Below, piece by piece: positions 1 through 9,103 of a stretch of DNA of 64,000 nucleotides. The stretch spans positions 3,596,001 to 3,660,000 of the forward strand of contig NZ_FOZL01000001.1 of assembly GCF_900114625.1 (NCBI RefSeq). Reading direction: 5' to 3'. Every line of letters begins with the position of its first letter. Position 1 is the first letter of the stretch. The notes beneath the pieces are model-generated. The model saw only the letters and a program-made list of their open reading frames with translations, ran no database searches and was not told the origin of the DNA. Source of the stretch: Granulicella pectinivorans. Its GTDB lineage: Bacteria > Acidobacteriota > Terriglobia > Terriglobales > Acidobacteriaceae. The position numbers and the translations under genes are program-made.

Positions 1-189
1 TTTTCGCTCGCGGCGTTAACCTTCCTCAAGACGCCCAAGCTGCTCATCAGCTATCCGGCAGCCGCAGCGTCCATCCCGGCGGCGTTCCTCGCTGCCGCAG
101 ATCCCAAGACGACCCTGGAACTCCGTCCGGGGAATACCGATCCCCTGTCCGGCAGCATCGTCCGTTTTCTCGACCAACTGCCGCGTTAA
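1..189 (+). CDS. C-terminal fragment of an unrecognised protein
   Basis: An open frame enters from the left edge and ends at a TAA at 187-189, giving the last 62 residues of a protein that ends FLDQLPR. The composition is Ala/Leu/Pro-rich. It could be the tail of an alpha/beta hydrolase-type protein, because a strand-like LLISYP segment is followed by a short C-terminal helix, but no catalytic motif is inside the window. I do not recognise it. A strong inverted repeat follows directly after the stop, which supports a real gene end. Confidence 0.55.
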   Translation, partial: FSLAALTFLKTPKLLISYPAAAASIPAAFLAAADPKTTLELRPGNTDPLSGSIVRFLDQLPR

Positions 190-195
190 GGAGTG

Positions 196-221
196 AAGGC
201 GCCCGGTGTTCAGGGCGCCTT
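196..221 (+). terminator. Hairpin terminator after the first gene
   Basis: AAGGCGCCC at 196-204 and GGGCGCCTT at 213-221 form a perfect 9-bp stem with an 8-base loop, 7 bases after the stop codon. Only a short T-tract follows (TTACT), so termination would rest mainly on the stem. Confidence 0.6.
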
Positions 222-524
222 ACTAAAGGATGGGAATTGCCTTGCAGATTGGGGAAGCCGGAACCGAGGGAACTGAAAGTCCGGCGTTTGCTTGCTACAT
301 ATACTCAGACGCAAACCAAAGCGAAAAGTTGTTCTAAATTTCCACCATTCTGTATTTTCTTGAAAAAGATAATCCCGAAAACAGAATAATGACCTTTTCA
401 GCCTGAGCCCGAATTTCTGCAACAAACGTTCTACGATGCAGCTTGTCTTCCAGATGTTGTCCAAAAAAATAAGTTGCAACTAAGATAATAGTTGCAACCG
501 GCTAACTTGCGCAAGTAAAGGGGC
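222..524. other. AT-richer intergenic stretch, no gene seen
   Basis: This stretch is visibly richer in A and T than its surroundings (for example TGTATTTTCTTGAAAAAGAT near 352-371). It lies between two convergent genes. An 89-codon minus-strand frame (210-479) crosses it, but it has no plausible ribosome site and looks like chance. It probably holds only 3' ends and degraded sequence. Confidence 0.4.
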
Positions 525-1844
525 TTAGATGAAGTTCAGGAATGTTTCCTGGCGCACTTGAGACCCTGGGAAGACCGCTTCGAGGTTCTTCGAACCCAGC
601 GTCTTGAACGCCGCCTCACCCAGCACATTGCGGAAATCCGTCGTCACAGCAAGATCCCGGCCCTCATTAAGTTGATCATTTGATAACCCCGGCCACTTCC
701 CATAGACCTTACCGCCCTTCACCTTGCCGCCGAGCACGAACATTACATTCGCGTGACCATGGTCGGTGCCGCCTGTGCCATTCTGACGGGCGGTTCTGCC
801 AAACTCCGACATGGTCACCAGCGTGATGTTGTCGGCGTCCTGCCCCATGTCCTTCCAGAAGGCCGCAATCGACTCCGAGAACTCCTTCAATCGATTCGCA
901 AGCTGACCGGTCGAGTTCCCCTGATTCTGGTGCGTGTCCCAGCCGCCGATATCCGAGAACGCCGCTTCGACACCCAGATTCGCCTTCATCAACTGTGCAA
1001 TCTGCTTCAGGCTGTTGCCGAACGGGCCTGCGGGATAAACAACGCCCGCCGCCGGCCTGTAATGAGCCGGATCAGACGCCTTCAGCATCTTGACTGCCTC
1101 GAACGTCTCCTGTCCGGTGCCGTGCAGCACGGCGTCGGTACTCTCGTCGTACATTGCCTGGAAGGCGTTCGAAATCGGCGAGGCCTGCGGTCCCTTACCG
1201 CCAACTGAAAAGTCTTCGAGGTTGTTCACGGCAATCGCAGGCAGCTTCCCTTGAAGGGTACGCGGAACCTGGGTCCCCAGGGCGACGGCGCGGAAGGCCG
1301 ATGGCTTCCCTTCCACCGGCCCAGCGGCCAGCGCACGGTTGAGCCACCCATCCTGCGTTGCCTTCACGCCGGGGGTACCGCTCTCCATATAGTCCTGTGC
1401 ATCGAAATGAGAACGCGTTGAATCGGGTGAGCCTGCGGCATGAATGATCGCCAGGTGCCCCCCATCGTAGAGAGGTTTGAAGGCTGCCATCGCTGGATGC
1501 AGCCCGAAAAAACCGTTCAGGTCCAACACGTCTTTTTGCTGGATCGCGATCGTGGGACGCATCGCGTAGTAGTTCTTCTCCTGGTACGGGACAACAATGT
1601 TCAGGCCATCCGCCGCTCCACGCTGGAAGAGCACCACCAGTTTCTTGCCGTTCGCGGCAGCAGTCGTGGCTTCGGCCATTACGCTCTTCATCAGAAACGC
1701 CGGAATCACCGACGTTCCGACGAGCGCGAGCGCGCCGTTCTTCATGAATCCGCGCCGCGAGATGGCGCGGCGAGCAAGATCGCGCCCGTGCATGTCACAT
1801 CCCCAGTTGCTCTCGTCCATCAGGCCCAGATTGCGATTTCCCAT
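525..1844 (-). CDS. DUF1501 family protein, Tat-exported
   Basis: This is a sulfatase-fold-like DUF1501 protein of unknown enzymatic role, exported folded. The N-terminus carries a twin-arginine signal, SRRGFMKNGALALVG, followed by a hydrophobic stretch. Internal DUF1501 hallmarks include VLFQRGAADGLNIVVPY near the start, the DIGGWDTHQNQG motif and the late block MSEFGRTARQNGTGGTDHGH, whose Asp/His residues match the metal-binding part of alkaline phosphatase-like folds. I chose ATG at 1844 because GGAGG sits 6 bases upstream. The ATG 18 bases earlier would place this site inside the coding sequence. It follows a DUF1800 gene on the same strand 90 bases away, and the two families normally occur as a pair. 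Confidence 0.9.
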   Translation of the reverse strand: MGNRNLGLMDESNWGCDMHGRDLARRAISRRGFMKNGALALVGTSVIPAFLMKSVMAEATTAAANGKKLVVLFQRGAADGLNIVVPYQEKNYYAMRPTIAIQQKDVLDLNGFFGLHPAMAAFKPLYDGGHLAIIHAAGSPDSTRSHFDAQDYMESGTPGVKATQDGWLNRALAAGPVEGKPSAFRAVALGTQVPRTLQGKLPAIAVNNLEDFSVGGKGPQASPISNAFQAMYDESTDAVLHGTGQETFEAVKMLKASDPAHYRPAAGVVYPAGPFGNSLKQIAQLMKANLGVEAAFSDIGGWDTHQNQGNSTGQLANRLKEFSESIAAFWKDMGQDADNITLVTMSEFGRTARQNGTGGTDHGHANVMFVLGGKVKGGKVYGKWPGLSNDQLNEGRDLAVTTDFRNVLGEAAFKTLGSKNLEAVFPGSQVRQETFLNFI

Positions 1845-1934
1845 GTCATCCTCCGTACACATGATGCTGAACGTTCAGAGCATCGGCTGTTAATGCAAAC
1901 GCGCTTAGGGCGAAGAAGTTGCAAGAACACTCTA

Positions 1935-4094
1935 TTATCGACGCTGAAACTCAGGCGAACCAAGCAGAAGTCCGGCCATTCCAGCGGCCTGCGCGTCCTG
2001 AACTCCATCAGGACGAAGCCTGGCTGCCCGCATCCCTCCCTCGCCGTCTCCATCCCGCAGATTGAAGCTCCTCTCCGCGTTGGCTCTCGTGGTGGGATCG
2101 TCAAACTGCGCCAGCACGGTCGCCCTCGTCCGCTCGCTAACGGGACCGCCAAGAAGAATCCTCTCAAGCTTCCGTTCTTTCTCTGCCTCCACCGAAGCTC
2201 CAACCACAGCCGAGACACGCGTGACACCTGAGCTGTCTCCATCGAGCAGACCACGCCAGTCAGTCCGAACCCCAGGAATTCTGTCCCCCGAGAGCACAAG
2301 CGCGAAGTTCATCCGACTGACCAGCGCCCCTGTGCTCACCCAGGGCTCCGACTTCCAGGAGTAGCCGTTAGGCGTCTGCATTCCATAAAGCGGCATCCCC
2401 AGCTTGTCGAGAGCCTGCACCAGCGGCTGTGCGTTAACGACATTAACCTCGCTCGCCCGCGTGGCCGACACCACGAACTCCAGCGGAGTCTTTACCTTGA
2501 CCTTATCTACCGAGGGCGACCAGAACTCAGGCGAGTGAAACATTGTCCGTAGCACCACCTTCATATCGCCACCACTCGCAAGAAACGATGCAGCCATTCT
2601 GTCCACCAACGCTGGTGGTGGATCGTCGCTGACAAACCGCACCGCCAGCTTCGTCGAGATGAACTTGGCCGTCGCAGGGCTGGTCGCCAGCATATGCAGC
2701 ACCTGCAGCCCCTCGCTCTCGCCACTCTGTCCAATGGTCTTTCCCAGCACTGTCTTCGCACCGGGCTCATGCCGGTTCGGCTCAAAACTGTACTCTCCGC
2801 CGCGATACGGCTGCTCTACCGTCCATCCGGTAAACACCTTCGCCACCTGTGTTACGTCGGCCTGCGTATAGCCGCCGTTCACCCCCAGCGTGTGGAGTTC
2901 CATTAACTCGCGGCCATAGTTCTCATTCAATCCCCGTGCTCCACGCTTCGCAGGATCGTCTATCAGGGCAGCGCGCGCCGCTGCCCTTCTCACCTGGTTG
3001 GAATTCGGGCCAAAGCTCTGCGCATTGTCCAGATAGACGAGCATCGCCGGACTCTTCGCAGTCGCCACCAGCAGATCTTCAAACTTGCCAAGAGCACGCG
3101 GACGAATCACGTCCCGTTCGAACGCAGGCAGCAGATACGGTTCGATCTGGTTCTTCCGGACATACACATTGAAGTGGTTCAACCAGAAGTCCGTCATCAC
3201 CGCCTCAAGTTGACGGTCGCTATAGATGTCCCGCAGCAGGCGCGTCTGCAGCAGTTCTCCCGCCACTACACGCTGCGACCCCCCCAGCGACAGCAGCGTC
3301 TCCTTCTGCTCCGGCGTCATCCCGGCTCCCAACTGCGCCAGTTCCCGCTTGCTCAGACTGCGCCGGAACGCCGCCAGGTCTGTCGCCTTCATCGCCAGAA
3401 TCGCCTGCAACCGTGCCGTAGGATCCTTCTCCAGCACAGCTTGAGCGGCGTCTTGCGCGTACAAAGCGTCCAGGTGCTGCTCGGGTGCAACCGCCAGCGG
3501 ATCGGCTGCGGTCACACCATCCTTCGCCAGGTCAGCCACATTGCCCTTTTCATCCATCGGCTTGTTGTTGGCCATGGACATCATCGCGCCATCCGCGGCC
3601 TTCTTCTCCAGCGATGTCGCTCCATCGGCGCCTTTCTGCGCCTCCCGGAGCCGGTAAAACTCCACCTGATCCGCATAGACCGCGCGCAACACGGGATCAT
3701 TCGGCAAAGGCAGGTTCCCGCGCGCAATCATACGAATCACCGCAGGGTTTGGGAATCTCCGCATCAGCTCTTCCTGCGGGAGTTGCATCGCCGGAAACGC
3801 CGCCAGTCGCTCGTCCAGGGCCGTATCATCGATCGACGCTGGATTCAACTGCCGCTCGAACCAGGCCTCCAGCCCCATCCGCTGGACAGCCGCCAGATCG
3901 CCAGGCCGCGGTCCAAACGTAAGCCGATTGAGCGCATGAAGCGCCCTCTCGTCGCCCTTCATCTCGCTCGACGCCACCTTTTTCGACGGAGCCGACGCAA
4001 CCGCGAACAAAGGCTGGCCTGCCATCATGACGCACAGCAGAGCCACGACAGCCGTTCTCACATCCCCAGCATTTCCAGCACAATACGAGCGCAT
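1935..4094 (-). CDS. DUF1800 domain protein, secreted
   Basis: A 719-residue protein with a signal peptide (MRSYCAGNAGDVRTAVVALL and following). It matches DUF1800 by ALHALNRLTFGPRPGD near the mature N-terminus, the central MTDFWLNHFNVYVRK, NYGRELMELHTLGVNGGYTQ and VFTGWT blocks, and the C-terminal LLLGSPEFQRR. A low-complexity Ala/Asp/Lys-rich insertion lies at roughly residues 155-210. Its biochemical function is unknown; the family is nearly always encoded just before a DUF1501 gene, as here. The start at 4094 has GGAGG 7 bases upstream. The longer frame to 4175 has no such site and would bury the signal peptide. Confidence 0.9.
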   Translation of the reverse strand: MRSYCAGNAGDVRTAVVALLCVMMAGQPLFAVASAPSKKVASSEMKGDERALHALNRLTFGPRPGDLAAVQRMGLEAWFERQLNPASIDDTALDERLAAFPAMQLPQEELMRRFPNPAVIRMIARGNLPLPNDPVLRAVYADQVEFYRLREAQKGADGATSLEKKAADGAMMSMANNKPMDEKGNVADLAKDGVTAADPLAVAPEQHLDALYAQDAAQAVLEKDPTARLQAILAMKATDLAAFRRSLSKRELAQLGAGMTPEQKETLLSLGGSQRVVAGELLQTRLLRDIYSDRQLEAVMTDFWLNHFNVYVRKNQIEPYLLPAFERDVIRPRALGKFEDLLVATAKSPAMLVYLDNAQSFGPNSNQVRRAAARAALIDDPAKRGARGLNENYGRELMELHTLGVNGGYTQADVTQVAKVFTGWTVEQPYRGGEYSFEPNRHEPGAKTVLGKTIGQSGESEGLQVLHMLATSPATAKFISTKLAVRFVSDDPPPALVDRMAASFLASGGDMKVVLRTMFHSPEFWSPSVDKVKVKTPLEFVVSATRASEVNVVNAQPLVQALDKLGMPLYGMQTPNGYSWKSEPWVSTGALVSRMNFALVLSGDRIPGVRTDWRGLLDGDSSGVTRVSAVVGASVEAEKERKLERILLGGPVSERTRATVLAQFDDPTTRANAERSFNLRDGDGEGGMRAARLRPDGVQDAQAAGMAGLLLGSPEFQRR

Positions 4095-4200
4095 AGCGGA
4101 ACCTCCGGCACGCCAACCACCCTGTTCCAGTGGACGAAAGGCGCGTCTGTCGTTCCAGACACGCCTTCGAACCATCAGTTGCGATAACCGGACCGATTCC

Positions 4201-6270
4201 TTACCAGAGAACGCAACGCTCGGACTCGGGCCGCACCATCGCGTCTCCTGCCTTGCAGCTAAATGCCCTCTCGAACTCCGGCATATTGCTCAGTGGTCCA
4301 AGCACACGAAACTTCCCCGGTGGATGAGGATCGGTCGACGTCGAAACCCGCAGCCACTCCGGCCGAGCCAGGGCCCCACGCCATTGTCCTTCCGCCAGAA
4401 AGAACTGTTGCTCCGGCGTGAACCCGTCCACCGTGGGTTCGGGTCCTTTGCCGACTCGCGACCGCTCATAGGCCCGAAATGCCAAATTCACGCCGCCCAG
4501 GTCGCCGAGTGCCTCGCCAGTCACGAGTTTTCCCTGGAGATGCAGTCCCGGCTCCACAAAGTAGCCGTCATACTGCTTTGTCGTGCATCCCGTCCGAGCC
4601 TCAAACTGCTTGTAGTCTGCATCCGTCCACCACTTCTCCAGGCGGCCATCGGCGGCAAACTGTGCGCCTTCGTCGTCCACACCGTGCGAGATCTCGTGCC
4701 CGATGCTCACCCCGACCGCGCCGTAGTTGATCGCATCCAGCCCCTGAGGATCGAACCCGGGCGGCTGGAGATACCCCGCCGGAACGACCACCTCGTTCAT
4801 CGATGGATCGTAGTACGCATTCATCGTGGGCGGTGTCATCCCCCAGCGTCCGTGGTCCACCGGCTTGCCAATCTGCCCTAGATCGTCCCGGACAGCATAA
4901 CGCCTCGCGCTCATGACGTTCTCCAGATACGCCCCGTGCTCCACTGATACCCCCGAGTAATCCTTCCACTTGTCCGGATACCCAACCTTGATCGTCAGCG
5001 CATCGACCTTCTCCAGGGCCTTCGCCTTGGTTGGAGCCGTCATCCAGTCGCGCGACTCGATCGAGATCTTCAGCTCGTTGACGATGTTCACCGCCATGGT
5101 CCGCGCTCGTGCCTTCGCTTCGGGTGGCAGGTACCGGTCGACATACTCATGCCCCAGAGCCTCGCCCAGATTTCCATCGGTCGCGATCACGCACCGCTGC
5201 CAACGCGGTCTCTGTTCCTTCGCTCCGGTCAGCGTGGTGTCGTAGAACCCGAAACGCGCCTCTTCAAAGGGCGTCGACAAGTACCGTGCGCTGACATTCA
5301 AAAGCTGCCACCGCAAATAGAGCTTCCAGTTCCCGATCGAGGTCTCACCGATCAGAGTGTCGAAGGCCGCCACCTGTTTCGGCTGCGACACATTCATATG
5401 TCCCGTGGTCGTCACGCCCAACAACTTGAACTCGGCGTCCCAATCAAAATGCGGAGCCAGTGCCTTCAAAGACGCGAAGGTCATCGGATTGTCCTGCACC
5501 TTTGGATCCCGCAGAGCCACGCGGCTCAAACGTGCCTGGGCCAACGCCGTCTCAATCTTCATCACAGCCGCTACGGCAGACGCAGCATCCACGTCCTTGG
5601 CGCCAGCCAGGGTAAAGATCGTGCTCATGTACTCCAGGTACTTGTCGCGCGCATCCTTGAACCGCGGCTCCTCCCGCAGGTAGTAGTCGCGGTCCGGGAG
5701 GCCGAGGCCGCCCAGATTCAACTCCGCAATCACCTGCTTCGGATCATGCAGATCCTGCGTGGACTGCAGGCGAACCGGCGCGTCGATTGCCATCTCCTGC
5801 AGACGGATGATCTCCGCGCTGAGTCCTTTCGCATCCTTGATCCCGTCGATGCGTTTCAGTTCCCCCTCGACCGGTTTCAGTCCCAGCGCATTGACCTTTC
5901 CCTGATCCATGCACGCGCCATAGAAGTCTCCGGTAAGCCTACCCGGCGATCCTTTCGCCAGGGTTGAGGCCTTCGCCGCATCCTCTTCTGCGATCACCCT
6001 CAGTCGCGCTCTCGTCTCATCCTGGGTGACTGTTCTCACCGCCCACACCGTCTGGATCGCCGGCATCGGATGCGCAGCCCTCCACGCCCCGTTCGCATAG
6101 GCGTCAAAGTCGCTGCAGGCATTCGCGCTGCGGTCGATGTTCTCTGCCGCCACACCGCGCATAGGAGCTTGCGACACAGCCGTAACGGTTATCAAGGCAA
6201 GACAAAGGGTCGAAAAAATGCGCAAAGAGATCTCCTGGAATTGCTTCCACGATACCCTACCATGCACCAT
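4201..6270 (-). CDS. pepO: M13 family zinc endopeptidase (PepO/neprilysin type), secreted
   Basis: A zinc metallopeptidase of the neprilysin family, probably cleaving oligopeptides in the periplasm. The HEISHGVDDEGAQF motif (HExxH) supplies two zinc ligands and the catalytic Glu. The downstream GEALGDLGG supplies the third ligand Glu. The conserved NAYYDPSMNEVVVPAGYLQPP and the C-terminal family ending CVLW (usually CxVW) are present, and the length of 689 aa is typical. A hydrophobic signal segment starts near residue 18. The ATG at 6270 lies just after the CYTH stop. A TTG at 6222 has AGGAG 6 bases upstream and would give a more usual signal peptide (RIFSTLCLALITVTAVS), so the true start may be there. 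Confidence 0.92.
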   Translation of the reverse strand: MVHGRVSWKQFQEISLRIFSTLCLALITVTAVSQAPMRGVAAENIDRSANACSDFDAYANGAWRAAHPMPAIQTVWAVRTVTQDETRARLRVIAEEDAAKASTLAKGSPGRLTGDFYGACMDQGKVNALGLKPVEGELKRIDGIKDAKGLSAEIIRLQEMAIDAPVRLQSTQDLHDPKQVIAELNLGGLGLPDRDYYLREEPRFKDARDKYLEYMSTIFTLAGAKDVDAASAVAAVMKIETALAQARLSRVALRDPKVQDNPMTFASLKALAPHFDWDAEFKLLGVTTTGHMNVSQPKQVAAFDTLIGETSIGNWKLYLRWQLLNVSARYLSTPFEEARFGFYDTTLTGAKEQRPRWQRCVIATDGNLGEALGHEYVDRYLPPEAKARARTMAVNIVNELKISIESRDWMTAPTKAKALEKVDALTIKVGYPDKWKDYSGVSVEHGAYLENVMSARRYAVRDDLGQIGKPVDHGRWGMTPPTMNAYYDPSMNEVVVPAGYLQPPGFDPQGLDAINYGAVGVSIGHEISHGVDDEGAQFAADGRLEKWWTDADYKQFEARTGCTTKQYDGYFVEPGLHLQGKLVTGEALGDLGGVNLAFRAYERSRVGKGPEPTVDGFTPEQQFFLAEGQWRGALARPEWLRVSTSTDPHPPGKFRVLGPLSNMPEFERAFSCKAGDAMVRPESERCVLW

Positions 6271-6275
6271 TGGTC

Positions 6276-6884
6276 CTAGGCGGAGTGAACCGCCATCCCG
6301 GCCTCGACTTCATCGAAGGTCAGGTTCTCGGCGCTGCTCTCCGTGCGGGCCTTCCAGTCGAGAAAGAGCTTGCCGTAACTCTTCGTCGTGCAGGCGGCAG
6401 GATCAATGTGGAGCGCCTCGAGCATCCTGTCGATCCACGCCGTAGGCCCTTCGAGTTCGCCGTAGATCCCAATCGGCGTCTCGTCGATCACCAGATGCAG
6501 AGGCGAAACGGCATCGTCCGTCGGATGCGACCACTCGGTCCGGAACTTCTCATACCGGAACATCGCGCAATAGCCGAGTTGGCAAAAGATCTCGGCAATC
6601 GCGGGGGCGTCATCCACATGGGTCTCGGTCTCGATCCTCACCTTATAACGTGGATCCCCATCCACCGCATCGGGACGCTTATGCGTCACGGTCCAAAGAT
6701 CGCCGTACTGGCGAATCCGAAGAATCTGCTGCGATTCCCGGAGGCGTCGTTCCGGCGTGTCGTACAGGGTATTTTGTTCAAAGGTCCGGGGAGTGTCGAG
6801 ATGGAAGCCCAGGGCTGGGAGGCGGGCTTCGAGGTCGGCGGCGTCGGCGATGAGGAACTTCAGCTCAATCTCTGCGCTCTGCAT
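6276..6884 (-). CDS. CYTH domain protein (class IV adenylate cyclase / thiamine triphosphatase fold)
   Basis: A 202-residue triphosphate tunnel enzyme. The N-terminus MQSAEIELKF carries the diagnostic ExExK motif. Basic and acidic strands that line the tunnel follow (LRIRQYGD, VTHKRP, YKVRIETET, ELEG). Members hydrolyse or cyclise triphosphates such as ThTP, ATP or PPPi, and the substrate cannot be read from sequence. A longer frame to 6956 would put 24 unrelated residues before ExExK. I prefer 6884, where TATACT lies 6 bases upstream and no ribosome site is seen, suggesting a leaderless message. It is divergent from the Sua5 gene with only 37 bases between. Confidence 0.85.
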   Translation of the reverse strand: MQSAEIELKFLIADAADLEARLPALGFHLDTPRTFEQNTLYDTPERRLRESQQILRIRQYGDLWTVTHKRPDAVDGDPRYKVRIETETHVDDAPAIAEIFCQLGYCAMFRYEKFRTEWSHPTDDAVSPLHLVIDETPIGIYGELEGPTAWIDRMLEALHIDPAACTTKSYGKLFLDWKARTESSAENLTFDEVEAGMAVHSA

Positions 6885-6921
6885 AGCGTGAGTATAGGCC
6901 TGACCGCATAGGATAAAGAGG

Positions 6922-7893
6922 ATGAAACTAACCGAAAGATTGGGTTTGGACGGCATACGAAACGCGGCTGAGATCCTGAAACGCGGAGGACTCGTCGCAT
7001 TTCCTACCGAGACCGTCTACGGACTTGGCGCGAATGCCCTTGATGCAGCAGCAGTTGCGGGAATCTTCGAAGCTAAACAGCGTCCAGGCTGGGACCCCCT
7101 GATTGTTCACGTCTCTTCCCGCCTCATGGTTGACCGGATCGCAGAGGTTTCCGATGAGGCCGAAAGACTGATGGCCAGGTTCTGGCCCGGCCCCCTGACG
7201 CTCCTCCTGCCCCGAAAAGTCACGGTTCCAGATGCCGTCACTTCCGGAAGAGATCTGGTCGGCGTACGGATGCCCAACCATCCCATAGCCTTGGAGTTGA
7301 TCCGTCTCGCTGGGGTTCCCATCGCCGCACCCAGCGCAAACCGATTCGGTAGAACCAGCCCAACGACGGCCGCGCACGTCCTCACGGATCTCGACGGACG
7401 GATCGACGCCATTCTGGACGGAGGCCCAACCAGCGTCGGCGTGGAGTCGACCGTGCTCGATGTCGCTGCGAAGGTCGTCTATCGCCCCGGCGCCATCAGC
7501 CTCGAGGTCCTTGGCGAAGGTTTTTCCATGTTCTCCGGTTCAGTCGGGGAATCCCCCGAGAGCCTCCCGTCCCCAGGCGTCGGCATCCGTCACTACGCCC
7601 CCCGGGCCCGACTCATCCTTGTCGCCGGGCAGGCCGAAGTGGAGCAGGTTGTGGACGGCCTCGAAGCTCAGGTGGGAGTCATGCTTCCCACCGGTTGGAC
7701 AGCTCGCGCTGCCTCCGCAGTCTTCGACTGGGGAGAATGGACCGATCAGGAAGTCCTCGCTCAGAGAGTCTTCGCCGGCCTTCGCGCTCTCGATGCCGCA
7801 GGTGTATCGGTGATCGTCTGCCCCCGCCCCCTTGGCGAGGGTCTTGGCGCGGCGCTGCGGGATCGCCTCGAAAAAGCTGCGCGCCCGCGTTAG
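6922..7893 (+). CDS. tsaC: L-threonylcarbamoyladenylate synthase, Sua5 type
   Basis: This enzyme makes threonylcarbamoyl-AMP from threonine, bicarbonate and ATP for the t6A37 modification of ANN-decoding tRNAs. The YrdC domain spans about residues 8-200, with KRGGLVAFPTETVYGLG, the KQRPGWDPLIVHV block, VGVRMPNHP and APSANRFGRTSPT. A C-terminal Sua5 domain follows after a PSPGVGIRHYAPRA linker, so at 323 aa it is the long two-domain form. The start is ATG at 6922 with AAAGAGG just upstream. Its 3' end overlaps the convergent holB gene by 4 bases. Confidence 0.93.
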   Translation: MKLTERLGLDGIRNAAEILKRGGLVAFPTETVYGLGANALDAAAVAGIFEAKQRPGWDPLIVHVSSRLMVDRIAEVSDEAERLMARFWPGPLTLLLPRKVTVPDAVTSGRDLVGVRMPNHPIALELIRLAGVPIAAPSANRFGRTSPTTAAHVLTDLDGRIDAILDGGPTSVGVESTVLDVAAKVVYRPGAISLEVLGEGFSMFSGSVGESPESLPSPGVGIRHYAPRARLILVAGQAEVEQVVDGLEAQVGVMLPTGWTARAASAVFDWGEWTDQEVLAQRVFAGLRALDAAGVSVIVCPRPLGEGLGAALRDRLEKAARPR

Positions 7894-9059
7894 AACCCCC
7901 GAACGGGTTGCGCCAACTGCGTCGCAAAGCTATCCAGCGAGAGGTTCCGCAGCAGATTGCGGCGCATCCCGCTATAAACCTGATCCAGCCCCCGGCTGGC
8001 CTGCTCAATCCACTGGAACGTAACCATCTTGGCCATTCGCTCGAGCTCCGGTCGCAGGTCAATGTTCCGCACCAGCTCCGGCGTTCCCGACATCAACAAC
8101 AACAAATCCTCGAGCAGCAACGTGATCCCCCGAAGCAGAGCGGTCGTCTTCTGCTGCCCTTCGGCGCCGGCCCGATAGGTCTCGGTCATGCGGAACAGCT
8201 CCGTATGCTCCGGATCGCCCTGATCGGAAGCAGACGCAGCGGCATTGCGCAAAATCATCATCGCGTCAGCTCGCGCGACGGTGTACTCCTCAAGGTTGAA
8301 GGACAGCGCTCGTCCCGCAGCTCCCTGAGCCAGCCGCGCAATCAGCGATCGGTGCTTTGGCGTCACGTCCGGACGGCGATCCGCCAGGAGCATCTCCAAC
8401 TCCTCCACCGGAAGCGCACCCAACCGCACCGTAGCGCAGCGCGAACGAATCGTAGGCAGCAGCTCCCCAGGATTTTCCGCCAGGATAATGAGGTGGACCG
8501 TCGCCGGCGGCTCCTCCAGAATCTTCAACAGAGAGTTCGCTGCCTCTTTCATGAAGTTCGCCGCCGTAAACAGAAACACACGCCGCGGCCCCTCCGAGGG
8601 ATGTCTCTGCGCCCTTTGGATGACCGTGCGAACCTGCCCAAGCTTGACCAAGAGCTGAGGAGGATCGGGAGGAATGATCAGCACATCCGGGTGCTGCTGA
8701 ATCAAGACCCGTGTCTCTTTCTTATCCGTCTCACGCAGGTCTTCCCGTGCCGCCACCGCAGCATCCACTAGCTCCTGCAACTCCGACGCCGAAGCGATCC
8801 GCGTGCAATTCGGGCAAACGCCACAGAAGCTCGCCAGCGACTGCCCCGGATGCTCGCTGGTGCCGGACCACAGGTCGCGTGGCTGCCGCTCACACTCCAG
8901 CGCCATGATCAGCATCAGCGCCAGCGTGTACTTCCCCGCTCCTGCCGGCCCCGCGAGAATCAGCGAATGCGGCAGGCGACCGGCTGCGATCGCCGTCCGA
9001 AGCTGGTCAACAGCGGGGGTATTCCCAAGGAAATCGTTGAAGGTGGCAGGTAAAGGCAT
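7890..9059 (-). CDS. holB: DNA polymerase III delta-prime subunit
   Basis: The delta-prime clamp-loader ATPase homologue that helps load the sliding clamp. Residues 37-45 carry the P-loop GPAGAGKYT. A zinc module follows with CGVCPNC at 79-85 and probably Cys56. The clamp-loader core FMKEAANSLLKILEEPP and the sensor/SRC-like IRSRCATVRL confirm the family, since SRC is the delta-prime arginine-finger motif that acts on the neighbouring subunit. Length is 389 aa. Delta-prime from E. coli has a degenerate P-loop, but here GKY keeps the Lys with Tyr in place of Ser/Thr, so ATP hydrolysis is doubtful. Confidence 0.92.
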   Translation of the reverse strand: MPLPATFNDFLGNTPAVDQLRTAIAAGRLPHSLILAGPAGAGKYTLALMLIMALECERQPRDLWSGTSEHPGQSLASFCGVCPNCTRIASASELQELVDAAVAAREDLRETDKKETRVLIQQHPDVLIIPPDPPQLLVKLGQVRTVIQRAQRHPSEGPRRVFLFTAANFMKEAANSLLKILEEPPATVHLIILAENPGELLPTIRSRCATVRLGALPVEELEMLLADRRPDVTPKHRSLIARLAQGAAGRALSFNLEEYTVARADAMMILRNAAASASDQGDPEHTELFRMTETYRAGAEGQQKTTALLRGITLLLEDLLLLMSGTPELVRNIDLRPELERMAKMVTFQWIEQASRGLDQVYSGMRRNLLRNLSLDSFATQLAQPVRGF

Positions 9060-9103
9060 CGCGGCTCTCTCTGAGGATACCGGATGAAGCCCAGGAAGTC
9101 GTC

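Noticed and set aside
210..479. 89-codon minus-strand ORF in the first intergenic region
   Set aside because: No ribosome site and no recognisable protein features; it lies in an AT-rich spacer between convergent genes.
3174..4187. 337-codon frame opposite DUF1800
   Set aside because: Arg/His/Gln-rich antisense shadow; DUF1800 has a good start and motifs.
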